From contig JADKDD010000001.1 of assembly GCA_016718525.1 (NCBI GenBank), positions 1,054,001 to 1,118,000 of the forward strand: a stretch of 64,000 nt of DNA, written 5' to 3'. Below are positions 37,907 through 46,395 of the stretch, in pieces. Both the position numbers and the translations under genes were made by a program. Below the pieces are notes generated by a model. The model saw nothing but the letters and a program-made list of their open reading frames with translations. It did not search any database and had not been told where the DNA came from. Numbering within the stretch: the first letter of the stretch is position 1; every line of letters begins with the position of its first letter. The stretch is from Rhodocyclaceae bacterium. GTDB taxonomy: Bacteria; Pseudomonadota; Gammaproteobacteria; Burkholderiales; Rhodocyclaceae.

Positions 37907-38647
37907 CTATCCAAGGTTATTCACATAGCAATGCTGTTCCGTCGAATACAGCCCCCGCCGCCATTCCACCGGCCTATCCCCGTAAGAGTAACTGACCCGC
38001 TCGACCGACAAGAGTGGACTTCCTTCAGCAACGCCCAATAGTTCGGCGCTCGTCCGATCAGCAGGAACCGCCCGTAAGCGCTCTTCGGCGCGAATCATGC
38101 GGACGCCGAATGTGCTCTCAAACAAGCTGTAAAGCGAACCATCGTAGTCACGCAGCATTTCAAGTGTCAGTGCACCGAAAATTTCGCCAGAGAGGTAAAT
38201 TTCATCGGCGACCACTGGTTTGCCTGAAAATTCCAGCAAACGCCGAATAATAATTATGGGGTCGCTAACGTTCAGTCCGAGCATACGAGCGGCTTCTGGG
38301 CCCGCCTTCGCCCGCCAACACTCCAACGGAACGCTACGACTTGGCTCTATGCCACCGGAAAGCGGAACGAGGCGCAAGAATCGAAAAAAAGCTCTTGGAT
38401 CATCGTGACTCGCGACAAAAGTGCCTTTTCCTTGTCGACGTAGCAGCAGATTTTCAGCAGCCAACTCATCAATGGCTTTCCTGATCGTGCCCTGGCTCAC
38501 ACCGAATCGAATCGCGAGTTCACCTTCACTCGGTATGACTTCTCCCGACTTCCATTCGCCGGTCGCCAACGCCTGCAGGATCAGTGTTTTGATCTGGCGA
38601 TAGAGCGGACTAAACGTTGCCGGTGGTGATTGTGTGCTGGCATTCAT
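37907..38647 (-). CDS. GntR-family regulator (HutC/UTRA type)
   Basis: A 246-residue repressor. The N-terminal winged helix includes IPSEGELAIRFGVSQGTIRKAIDEL and the wing LLRRQGKGTFVA. The C-terminal UTRA ligand-binding domain runs from about residue 90. It sits between divergent TCA genes (sdhC to citrate synthase on one side, mdh-acnB on the other) and next to a palindrome in the 303-bp gap, so it probably controls one or both arms and itself in response to a central metabolite. The effector is not deducible. Confidence 0.92.
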   Translation of the reverse strand: MNASTQSPPATFSPLYRQIKTLILQALATGEWKSGEVIPSEGELAIRFGVSQGTIRKAIDELAAENLLLRRQGKGTFVASHDDPRAFFRFLRLVPLSGGIEPSRSVPLECWRAKAGPEAARMLGLNVSDPIIIIRRLLEFSGKPVVADEIYLSGEIFGALTLEMLRDYDGSLYSLFESTFGVRMIRAEERLRAVPADRTSAELLGVAEGSPLLSVERVSYSYGDRPVEWRRGLYSTEQHCYVNNLG

Positions 38648-38693
38648 GTTGCGATTGAAACATAAAACGCATCAGTCGTCTACTGTACGTCTT

Positions 38694-38711
38694 ATGTCTT
38701 TTATAAGACAT
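38694..38711. promoter_or_regulatory. Palindromic operator, likely GntR site
   Basis: Arms ATGTCTT and AAGACAT are separated by TTAT. The site lies 47 bp upstream of the gntR start and just upstream of the mdh -35 box. Assignment to the adjacent GntR protein is by position. Confidence 0.6.
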
Positions 38712-38721
38712 CATTTAGCTA

Positions 38722-38750
38722 TTGACATATTGAAATCGAAAACCTAACAT
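38722..38750 (+). promoter_or_regulatory. Sigma70-like promoter toward mdh
   Basis: A perfect -35 TTGACA (38722-38727), a 17-base spacer, and -10 TAACAT (38745-38750). It points toward mdh, whose ATG lies about 200 bases downstream. The operator-like palindrome ends ten bases upstream of the -35 box. Confidence 0.6.
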
Positions 38751-38950
38751 TGATCACGTCATTACCCAACAGCGCTCACCACAGCATGGACCATCACCAC
38801 ACAACCAACGTGGTTCGAGAACATCAAACCAAAATCACGTAATTCAACCAACAAAACGATACTTCATGTAGCCACTGCAACGCACAAGGCAACGCGCCTG
38901 TCCTACAATCACCCACCCACCTTTCTAAAATTTTTACAGGAGTTTCCAAA

Positions 38951-39940
38951 ATGACCAAAGCCCCCGTTCGAGTTGCAGTTACCGGCGCTGCCGGTCAAAT
39001 CGGTTACGCCCTGATATTCCGAATTGCCAGCGGCGCCATGTTGGGCAATGACCAACCGGTCATTCTCCAAATGCTCGAACTGCCGATGGAAAAGGCCCAA
39101 GCCGCGCTCAAGGGCGTAATGATGGAGCTCGACGATTGCGCATTTCCACTGCTCGCGGGCATGGTCGGCACCGATGATCCGAAGGTCGCTTTCAAAGACG
39201 CCGACTACGTTTTGCTGGTCGGCGCCAAGCCGCGCGGACCCGGCATGGAGCGCAAAGATTTGCTGATGGAAAATGCCAAGATTTTCATTGAACAAGGTAA
39301 AGCCCTGGACGCCGTTGCCTCGCGTGACGTCCGCGTCCTGGTCGTGGGAAATCCGGCCAATACCAATGCGTATATCGCAATGAAATCAGCACCTGGTCTG
39401 CCGGCGAAAAACTTTACCGCAATGCTGCGCCTCGACCACAATCGTGCAGTTTCACAACTTGCCACTCGTACCGGAAAATCGGTCAATGGTATCGAGAAGA
39501 TGATTATCTGGGGCAACCATTCTCCAACCATGTATCCAGACCTTCGCTTTTGCACGGTCGATGGCAAGCCCGCGCCGCAAGCAATTAATGACGATGCCTG
39601 GTACAAGAGCGAATACATCCCCACAGTTGGAAAGCGCGGCGCAGCCATCATTGCCGCACGGGGCGCGTCATCTGCTGCATCGGCAGCGAATGCTGCCGTT
39701 GATCACATGCGTGACTGGGCACTCGGTACCAATGGCAAGTGGGTCACCATGGGTGTCCCATCGGATGGCTCGTATGGAATTCCCGCCGGCATCATGTACG
39801 GCGTCCCGGTGACCTGTGAAGGCGGTCAGTACAAGCGCGTTGAGGGACTCGCCATTGACGAATACTCGCGAACAATGATGGACAAAACGCTTGCTGAATT
39901 ACAGGAAGAGCAGGCCGGCGTAGCGAGCTTGCTTGGCTAA
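38951..39940 (+). CDS. mdh: Malate dehydrogenase
   Basis: A 329-residue NAD-dependent enzyme interconverting malate and oxaloacetate. The Rossmann motif is TGAAGQIGYAL, and catalytic residues lie in MLRLDHNRA and IIWGNHSPTMYPD. The length and AGQIGY-type start match the betaproteobacterial form, not the shorter E. coli type. An AGGAG site lies eight bases before the ATG. It opens the plus-strand mdh, CitE-like, acnB group. Confidence 0.97.
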   Translation: MTKAPVRVAVTGAAGQIGYALIFRIASGAMLGNDQPVILQMLELPMEKAQAALKGVMMELDDCAFPLLAGMVGTDDPKVAFKDADYVLLVGAKPRGPGMERKDLLMENAKIFIEQGKALDAVASRDVRVLVVGNPANTNAYIAMKSAPGLPAKNFTAMLRLDHNRAVSQLATRTGKSVNGIEKMIIWGNHSPTMYPDLRFCTVDGKPAPQAINDDAWYKSEYIPTVGKRGAAIIAARGASSAASAANAAVDHMRDWALGTNGKWVTMGVPSDGSYGIPAGIMYGVPVTCEGGQYKRVEGLAIDEYSRTMMDKTLAELQEEQAGVASLLG

Positions 39941-39963
39941 TTCGAATACCACCGGATGAAGTC

Positions 39964-40980
39964 ATGGAGCATTCGATGATTCCTGCGCTTCATCCGGTTG
40001 CGGCGTTACATGCGGGATGCAAATTTTTGCCGACGCTCGCTGCTTGTGAGCACTATGCCGGCTCCGAAAAATTGCTGCGCAAGGCACTGCATCTCCAATC
40101 CGAGTCAGCGACCTTGCGCGGCCCGATTTTCGACATCACGGCAGACTGCGAAGATGGCGCCAGCGTTGGCAACGAAGCTGACCAGGCCCGGATGGTCGCC
40201 CACATCATTAACGACGGGGCCAATCAGTTTGCGCGCATCGGAGCTCGTATTCACGATGTCACACACCCGCATTGGCGCAATGAGATTGACATCATTATTC
40301 GTGAAGCCGGTGCAAGGGTAGCCTATTTGGTGCTGCCAAAAGCAAATTCGGCGGCAGATGCAATCACGCAAATTTCAGCCGTCAACGCGGCGTGTGAGCA
40401 ACACCGGATTGCCCGCAAGATTCCAATTCACGTGTTGATCGAAACGCACGGCGCGTTGCATGAGGTATGGAAAATCGCCGGTCTGGCGCAGGTGGAAAGC
40501 ATCGATTTCGGACTGATGGATTTTGTCAGCGAACATCGTGGAGCAATTGCCGGCAACGCAATGATTTCGCCAGGTCAATTTGAGCATCCGTTGATTGTCC
40601 GGGCCAAAACCGAAATCACCGCCGCCGCACTGGGCAACGGTATCATTGCGGCGCACAATGTCACTACTGAATTGCGCGATACGAACTTTGTCCGGAGCGA
40701 TGCACGACGCGCTTATCGGGAGTTTGGATTTCTTCGCATGTGGAGCATTCACCCCAACCAAATCCAGCCGATTGTTGAGTCCATGCAACCGGACACCAGC
40801 GAAGTTACCGATGCGACCTCGATTCTCTCCCAGGGACAGGACGCCTCCTGGGGTCCGATCCAACATGTCGGGCGCCTGCATGATCGTGCTTCGTATCGAT
40901 ACTACTGGGAAGTTTTGCGTCGGGCACATGCCACTGGAATGAATTTGCCATCAATGGCAACTCAACGTTTTTTTTCGTAA
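39964..40980 (+). CDS. CitE-like HpcH/HpaI aldolase/lyase family protein
   Basis: A 338-residue TIM-barrel protein of the CitE / CoA-ester lyase type. The FDITADCEDGA motif holds acidic residues expected to bind Mg, LPKAN and VLIETHGAL are barrel strands, and the C-terminal IHPNQI is typical. The true citrate lyase partners (CitD, CitF) are absent, so it is unlikely to be citrate lyase; malyl-CoA or another acyl-CoA lyase activity is possible. Its place between mdh and acnB recurs in betaproteobacteria, implying a TCA-linked role. ATG 39976 with a GGAG upstream is an alternative start. Confidence 0.85.
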   Translation: MEHSMIPALHPVAALHAGCKFLPTLAACEHYAGSEKLLRKALHLQSESATLRGPIFDITADCEDGASVGNEADQARMVAHIINDGANQFARIGARIHDVTHPHWRNEIDIIIREAGARVAYLVLPKANSAADAITQISAVNAACEQHRIARKIPIHVLIETHGALHEVWKIAGLAQVESIDFGLMDFVSEHRGAIAGNAMISPGQFEHPLIVRAKTEITAAALGNGIIAAHNVTTELRDTNFVRSDARRAYREFGFLRMWSIHPNQIQPIVESMQPDTSEVTDATSILSQGQDASWGPIQHVGRLHDRASYRYYWEVLRRAHATGMNLPSMATQRFFS

Positions 40981-41017
40981 GCACCAATTCGCAAGATCAA
41001 CTGAAAAGGAAATCATC

Positions 41018-43615
41018 ATGTTAGAAGCCTACCGTGCCCATGTTGCCGAACGCGCTGCGATTGGTATTCCGCCATTGCCGCTGTCTAAACAACAAACTCA
41101 AGAATTGGTTGCGCTCTTGCTCAATCCACCGGCGGGTGAAGGCGAATTTCTAGTCGATTTGATCACCAATCGTGTCCCTGCCGGGGTTGATGAAGCAGCC
41201 AAGGTGAAGGCCGACTTCCTGACGCGAGTTGGTGCTGGTGACACGCCGTGTTCATTGATCAGTCGCGAGAAAGCCACCGAATTGCTGGGCACCATGGTTG
41301 GTGGTTACAACGTCAAACCGTTAATCGATTCGCTCGACGATCCGGTCACCGGTGCAACCGCCGCCAAAGCCTTGAAATCAACCTTGTTGATGTTTGACTT
41401 CTTCCACGATGTTGCCGACAAGGCGAGTAAAGGCAGCGCCAACGCCAAGGCGGTTATGCAATCCTGGTCCGATGCGGAATGGTTCACCCAGCGTCCGGAA
41501 GTCGTCAAGAAAATCAGCGTCACGGTGTTCAAAGTCACTGGTGAAACGAACACCGACGACCTCTCCCCTGCCCCGGATGCATGGAGTCGCCCGGATATTC
41601 CATTGCATGGATTAGCCATGCTGAAGAACCCGCGCGAAGGCATCGTACCTGACAGTCCTGGGTCCGTCGGCCCGATGAGCGTCATCGTTGAGTTGAAGAA
41701 AAAAGGCCATCCCGTCGCCTATGTTGGCGATGTCGTCGGTACCGGCTCTTCACGCAAGTCGGCTACCAATTCGGTGATTTGGTGGACCGGTGACGATATC
41801 CCGTTTGTGCCGAACAAACGTTTCGGCGGCTACTGCCTTGGCGGCAAGATTGCACCGATCTTCTTCAATACGCAGGAAGATGCCGGCGCTTTCCCGATTG
41901 AGTGCGACGTTACCCAGATGAACACCGGCGATGTGATAGACATCTATCCGTATGAAGGAAAAATCGAAAAGAACGGCGCCGTTATTTCAACCTTCAGCTA
42001 CAAGTCGGATGTATTGCTTGATGAAGTCCGCGCCGGTGGCCGGATCAATTTGATCATTGGTCGCGGCTTGACCACCAAGGCGCGAGAATTCTTGAAACTT
42101 CCTGCCTCGACAATTTTCCGCTTGCCAAAATCGCCCGCCGACTCTGGCAAAGGTTATACCCAGGCGCAAAAAATGGTCGGCCGTGCTTGCGGTCACAGCG
42201 ATGGCACCGGCATCCGCCCCGGCACCTATTGCGAGCCGCGCATGACGTCGGTGGGTTCGCAAGACACCACCGGCCCAATGACCCGGGACGAGCTCAAAGA
42301 CCTCGCCTGCCTTGGCTTCTCGGCCGATCTGGTAATGCAGTCGTTTTGCCATACCGCCGCCTACCCGAAGCTGGTCGACGTCAAAACCCATCGCACGCTA
42401 CCCAGCTTCATCACGGCTCGCGGCGGCATCAGCTTGCGCCCCGGTGACGGCGTGATTCACTCCTGGCTCAACCGTTTGCTGTTGCCCGATACCTGCGGTA
42501 CCGGCGGCGATTCGCACACCCGTTTCCCGATTGGCATTTCCTTCCCCGCCGGCTCCGGTCTGGTGGCCTTCGCTGCGGCGACCGGCGTAATGCCGCTCGA
42601 CATGCCCGAATCGGTGTTGGTGCGCTTCAAAGGCACACTGGAGGAAGCCGGCAAACGTGGCATTACGCTACGCGATCTGGTCAATGCAATCCCCTTGTAT
42701 GCGATCAAAGCCGGGCTACTCACGGTTGCCAAACAAGGCAAGAAAAACATTTTCTCCGGCCGCATTCTGGAAATTGAAGGATTGCCCGATCTCAAGGTCG
42801 AGCAGGCATTTGAGCTCACCGATGCCTCTGCCGAGCGCTCAGCCGCAGGATGTTCCGTGCGTCTGAACAAGGCACCGATTGTCGAATACATGAACTCCAA
42901 CATCACGCTGATGAAATGGATGATTGCCGAAGGCTACGAGGACAAGCGTGCGCTAGGTCGTCGCGTCAAGGCAATGGAAGAGTGGATCGCCAACGGCACC
43001 TTGCTGCAACCGGACGCCGATGCCGAATACGCCGCCATCATCGAAATCGATTTGGCGGATGTCAAAGAACCTATCCTGGCCTGCCCCAACGACCCGGACG
43101 ATGTGAAATTCCTTTCCGAAGTTTCTGGCGAGAAGATCGACGAAGTGTTCATCGGCAGTTGCATGACCAACATCGGCCATTTCCGCGCCGCTGCCAAAGT
43201 GCTCGAAGGTCGCAGCGACATCCCGGTCCGCCTGTGGGTGGCACCGCCGACCAAAATGGATGCAATGATTCTTAACGAAGAAGGCTACTACGCCGTGCTC
43301 GGCAAATCCGGTGCGCGTATGGAAATGCCGGGTTGCTCGCTGTGCATGGGAAATCAAGCACAGATCAAAAAAGGCAGCACGGCAGTGTCCACATCAACGC
43401 GTAATTTCCCGAACCGCCTGGGCATCGATACGCGCGTCTATTTGAGTTCTGCCGAACTTGCTGCCGTATGCGCATTAATGGGAAAAATCCCAACGGTAGC
43501 CGAATATCTAACTCAGGTCGAGACGCTCAAATCCAAATCCGCCGAGGTTTATCGTTACATGAACTTTGACCAGATTCAGGAGTTTAAAGAACAGGCTGAT
43601 ACGGTGACTGTCTAG
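41018..43615 (+). CDS. acnB: Aconitate hydratase B
   Basis: An 865-residue enzyme isomerising citrate to isocitrate (and dehydrating 2-methylcitrate in some species). The domain order is AcnB type, with the HEAT-like N-terminal domain and swivel domain first (TGETNTDDLSPAPDAWSRPD). The 4Fe-4S ligands lie in GSCMTNIGHF and PGCSLCMGNQ near the end. It is close to E. coli AcnB throughout. An AAGGA site precedes the ATG. It ends the mdh group; a repeat and a long hairpin follow. Confidence 0.98.
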   Translation: MLEAYRAHVAERAAIGIPPLPLSKQQTQELVALLLNPPAGEGEFLVDLITNRVPAGVDEAAKVKADFLTRVGAGDTPCSLISREKATELLGTMVGGYNVKPLIDSLDDPVTGATAAKALKSTLLMFDFFHDVADKASKGSANAKAVMQSWSDAEWFTQRPEVVKKISVTVFKVTGETNTDDLSPAPDAWSRPDIPLHGLAMLKNPREGIVPDSPGSVGPMSVIVELKKKGHPVAYVGDVVGTGSSRKSATNSVIWWTGDDIPFVPNKRFGGYCLGGKIAPIFFNTQEDAGAFPIECDVTQMNTGDVIDIYPYEGKIEKNGAVISTFSYKSDVLLDEVRAGGRINLIIGRGLTTKAREFLKLPASTIFRLPKSPADSGKGYTQAQKMVGRACGHSDGTGIRPGTYCEPRMTSVGSQDTTGPMTRDELKDLACLGFSADLVMQSFCHTAAYPKLVDVKTHRTLPSFITARGGISLRPGDGVIHSWLNRLLLPDTCGTGGDSHTRFPIGISFPAGSGLVAFAAATGVMPLDMPESVLVRFKGTLEEAGKRGITLRDLVNAIPLYAIKAGLLTVAKQGKKNIFSGRILEIEGLPDLKVEQAFELTDASAERSAAGCSVRLNKAPIVEYMNSNITLMKWMIAEGYEDKRALGRRVKAMEEWIANGTLLQPDADAEYAAIIEIDLADVKEPILACPNDPDDVKFLSEVSGEKIDEVFIGSCMTNIGHFRAAAKVLEGRSDIPVRLWVAPPTKMDAMILNEEGYYAVLGKSGARMEMPGCSLCMGNQAQIKKGSTAVSTSTRNFPNRLGIDTRVYLSSAELAAVCALMGKIPTVAEYLTQVETLKSKSAEVYRYMNFDQIQEFKEQADTVTV

Positions 43616-43623
43616 CGGTCCTA

Positions 43624-43652
43624 AACGGCGTCCTGCCAGCACCAACTGGTGA
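43624..43652 (+). repeat. Dispersed repeat copy B, intergenic
   Basis: It reads AACGGCGTCCTGC, then CAGCACCAACTGGTGA, beginning eight bases after the acnB stop. It matches copy C at 59752-59780 (minus strand) with only a few differences over 26 bases. Confidence 0.65.
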
Positions 43653-43683
43653 TACGAACGCATCTTTGAAGGTTTGCTCAAAC

Positions 43684-43721
43684 GCATTCAGCCCGCGCAG
43701 TTGCATTCGCGGGCTGAATGC
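43684..43721. terminator. Long perfect inverted repeat after acnB
   Basis: Arms of 14 bp (GCATTCAGCCCGCG and its complement) flank a ten-base loop. No T-run follows on either strand, so this is not a classic rho-independent terminator. It may still end or protect the acnB transcript, or attenuate read-through to the next gene, whose ATG is 20 bases downstream. Confidence 0.5.
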
Positions 43722-43741
43722 TATCCAACCCAGGAGTTTTC

Positions 43742-44290
43742 ATGACCCACCGCATATCCCCCGCCACCGCACCCTTCGCCCCAGAAATCCAAGCCGCATT
43801 CGACAAGATCATGCCGCCAGGCCAGCCGCCATTGGCGCTGTTCACCACGCTGGCGCGAGACCCGCGTCTATTTTCCAAGTTCTTTGCTTCCAGCCTCTTG
43901 GATCGCGGGCACCTGACGCTGCGACAGCGCGAACTGGTGATCAATCGCACTACAGCTCTATGCAAATCCGAATATGAATGGGGTGTCCATATCGCGATCT
44001 TCGCCGCCAAAGCGAAATTTGACGAAGCTCAGATTGCCTCGTTCGTGCATGGCAGTGCTGCTGACGGCTGCTGGTCAGACGATGACCGCATCCTGCTGCG
44101 TCTGTGCGACGCCCTACACAAGCAGTGCGACATCCCGGATGATTTGTGGGTGCAGCTACGCAACCAGTTCAGCGAGGAAGCGATGCTGGAATTATTGATG
44201 CTGGCGGGCTTTTATCGCACCGTCAGCTACCTGACCAATGCCTTGCGCCTGCCGTTAGAGCCGAATTCGGCGCGCTTTCCTGCAGGTTGA
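43742..44290 (+). CDS. Carboxymuconolactone decarboxylase family protein
   Basis: A 182-residue all-helical protein. The start at 43742 (MTHRISPATAPF) has an AGGAG site. The CMD/AhpD-like core reads LTLRQRELVINRTTALCKSEYEWGVH, with a Cys and a His spaced as in this superfamily (C-x3-EYEWGVH). Members include gamma-carboxymuconolactone decarboxylases and AhpD-like thiol peroxidases; relatives with EYEWGVH are mostly uncharacterised. No aromatic-degradation genes are nearby, so I would not infer that pathway. Confidence 0.85.
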   Translation: MTHRISPATAPFAPEIQAAFDKIMPPGQPPLALFTTLARDPRLFSKFFASSLLDRGHLTLRQRELVINRTTALCKSEYEWGVHIAIFAAKAKFDEAQIASFVHGSAADGCWSDDDRILLRLCDALHKQCDIPDDLWVQLRNQFSEEAMLELLMLAGFYRTVSYLTNALRLPLEPNSARFPAG

Positions 44291-44355
44291 TTCGGCTGCG
44301 GCAGCGATTGTTAAATCTGCCACTCGAAACTAGTTATCGAACGTTGCGTCGTGAC

Positions 44356-45759
44356 TTAGCTGAACTTCTTCGAGAATTCAGCCAAGGCATCTAGAAGTCT
44401 CTGTTTGTCGCCGGCACGTTCCTTGGTGCGCGACAAGATGTGCGCCGGATGCTGCTGACGGTCTAACCAGAACTCACCACTGACTTTGGCCGCTTCGGTC
44501 GCGGTTGCCAACCAGACGATGGTGTCAGCACCCTCCTCTGGTGATCGCAGAAAGGGCCGTGTCAGCCGATGAAACGCCGGTAAGGACGATTCAACGCCAG
44601 GTGTATCTGCCCAACCGGGATGCATGGCATTGACCACAATCCCGTCCTTCTTCCAGCGCGACGCCCATTGATTGGTCACAATCATCAAGCCGCGCTTTGC
44701 GCGGGCGTAGGCTACTGAGCCGGAATAGCTACCCTTGCTCGATTGCAAATCGTCCGGGTGAATCCGTTCGGCGTACATCCCGCCCGACAGAACATTGATG
44801 ACCCGGCCGCCGTGTGCCTGCTTCAGCAATGGGTACAGGCGTTCTGTCAGCACGTATGGGCTGAGCAACAGCAAGGCGAAGCTGGTCTCCAAGCCTTCTG
44901 TGGTGACTTTTCGGGGATTGGTCAAGGCGCCAGCATTGTTGATCAAGGCGTCAATCGGCTTGCCGGATTTCAACAATCGATCGGCCACAGCGGTAACATC
45001 GCCGATCAAACTCAGGTCGGCAATTTCCACCTGAATGCGCGGATTTCCAGAACGTTTGATGAGGTCCTTGGCCAAGCGTGTTGCCTTGGCTTTGTCGCGG
45101 GCGACCAGGGTCAAGCTCATTCCGCGCGCTGCCAGGATCTCGGCTGTGGCGAGTCCCAGGCCGGAGGTTGCGCCGGTGATGACCGCGTGCCGATCGCCCA
45201 AATATGCCGAGACCGGGTTCTGTTTCTTGCGTGCGCGGCGATATCCAAATTTGGTGAAGCTCACCAGACCGGGAAGTAAAAGTTTGTCGGCCAGTAAAAC
45301 ACCACGCGAGGCAACGGGTGTCGGCTGCTTGTCTTCCAGCGCCCGCTTCATCCCCGCCACCGCACTCTTGCCGACTCTATCCATGACGCCGGGGAAGGTC
45401 TTCGCCAACAAAGTCAACGCAGACGGAAAGGTGAATATTGCGATATAACGGATGCGGGTACCGGTCGGCGTTTTGACGAACAGGATTTCCTCGACGGCGG
45501 TAAATACCTTGGAATCAACAGTCATTAACAGACGGTGCTCCGCTTCCCATTCGGTCACCGTGTAGTAGAGCGAAAACCCGGCTTTCATATCGATACGAAA
45601 TTTCGTGCCGACCCCGAGTGGGCCATCCGTCAGCCGGATTCCCTTGGCCACCGCCGGATCCCATTCTTCAATTCGGTTGAACTCGGAAATGTAAGCGAAA
45701 GCCTCATTTAATGGCCGGGCTACTTCAATCGTTTCGTCCAGCCTAGTCGTTTTGCTCAT
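44356..45759 (-). CDS. SRPBCC-SDR fusion protein
   Basis: The 467-residue product (start 45759, MSKTTRLDETIEV, with an AGAAG upstream) joins two domains. Residues about 1-145 are an SRPBCC/polyketide-cyclase-like lipid-binding fold (VARPLNEAFAYISEFNRIEEWDP). Residues about 190-440 are a short-chain dehydrogenase with TGATSGLG, the NNAG segment and the catalytic YARAK. Separate SDRs are common beside Cfa-like genes; the fusion suggests that a hydrophobic ligand is delivered to the reductase. It is the last gene of the long minus-strand cluster, 81 bases after the DUF3833 gene. Confidence 0.88.
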   Translation of the reverse strand: MSKTTRLDETIEVARPLNEAFAYISEFNRIEEWDPAVAKGIRLTDGPLGVGTKFRIDMKAGFSLYYTVTEWEAEHRLLMTVDSKVFTAVEEILFVKTPTGTRIRYIAIFTFPSALTLLAKTFPGVMDRVGKSAVAGMKRALEDKQPTPVASRGVLLADKLLLPGLVSFTKFGYRRARKKQNPVSAYLGDRHAVITGATSGLGLATAEILAARGMSLTLVARDKAKATRLAKDLIKRSGNPRIQVEIADLSLIGDVTAVADRLLKSGKPIDALINNAGALTNPRKVTTEGLETSFALLLLSPYVLTERLYPLLKQAHGGRVINVLSGGMYAERIHPDDLQSSKGSYSGSVAYARAKRGLMIVTNQWASRWKKDGIVVNAMHPGWADTPGVESSLPAFHRLTRPFLRSPEEGADTIVWLATATEAAKVSGEFWLDRQQHPAHILSRTKERAGDKQRLLDALAEFSKKFS

Positions 45760-45840
45760 CAGTTTCTTCTCAATCAAGAATTTTCAATTCAATCCACAAA
45801 GCAGCGGACGCACAGGCAGCTTTGTTTAATGACATGGCGG

Positions 45841-46395
45841 TCATTTGTTCTTGCGTTGCAGAGTCAGCGTTACGTCGCCCAGATGAACTCCGAACTTGCT
45901 CATTGCCGAACGATTAAGCATGACTTGATCGTCGATCAAGTACATCCAGTCATCGAATTCGACGTTAATCGTTTTGCCATCGACCGGCAAGGCCATTACG
46001 TAACGCCAGCGTAGCGCATTTCCGGAGACCACGCCCTCTGCCTCTCCAACCACATCACCAGCCCGGCCGAGAAGGCGCCCGCCGCCCAAATCCTGCAAGG
46101 ACCAGACCCGGCGTTCAACATTGCCCCCCTGCAATCCGTCTGACCAAGTGAAGCGTTCATCAAGGGTGCCACGATCACCCTCCCACTTAGAGTCGATCAC
46201 TACGTGAAAGCGCTTGATCACCTTTCCCGAACGGTCTTGAAACATGCCCCAGCCTTCAACTGTCCCGTTAAAAAAGCGGCGCATATCCAAGGCCGGCGTT
46301 TCGCTGCGATACGCGTCAACCTCAACTGACGCGCAACCACCCACCGCGATAGCGATCGTTATCGCCGCAATAATCTTCATCCATAGATTCTTCAT
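45841..46395 (-). CDS. DUF3833 family lipoprotein
   Basis: A 184-residue protein with a lipoprotein signal peptide (IIAAITIAIAVGGCAS, lipobox cysteine at about residue 21) and a beta-rich DUF3833 body (FFNGTVEGWGMFQDRSG, then WSLQDLGGG). It would be anchored in the envelope. Its function is unknown. Members recur with Cfa-like, DUF1365 and FAD-oxidoreductase genes, so a role in lipid modification or transport is inferred. The start overlaps the upstream MFS stop (ATGA). Confidence 0.88.
   Translation of the reverse strand: MKNLWMKIIAAITIAIAVGGCASVEVDAYRSETPALDMRRFFNGTVEGWGMFQDRSGKVIKRFHVVIDSKWEGDRGTLDERFTWSDGLQGGNVERRVWSLQDLGGGRLLGRAGDVVGEAEGVVSGNALRWRYVMALPVDGKTINVEFDDWMYLIDDQVMLNRSAMSKFGVHLGDVTLTLQRKNK

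Larger units (their letters stand above)
38648..38950. promoter_or_regulatory. Divergent regulatory region between gntR and mdh
   Basis: This 303-bp gap has no gene. It holds an 18-bp palindrome and a sigma70-like promoter, listed separately, and an AGGAG ribosome-binding site before the mdh ATG. The stretch from about 38751 to 38935 is an unusually long untranslated leader if that promoter drives mdh; I saw no clear structured RNA in it. Confidence 0.6.

Noticed and set aside
41225..41250. acnB copy of the dispersed repeat as an insertion
   Set aside because: The protein aligns with E. coli AcnB without extra length at this point, so this copy may be chance similarity in coding sequence, unlike those in dnaE2.
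45828..45845. AATGAC/GTCATT palindrome before the SRPBCC-SDR gene as an operator
   Set aside because: Six-base arms overlapping the DUF3833 stop codon; short and not repeated elsewhere.
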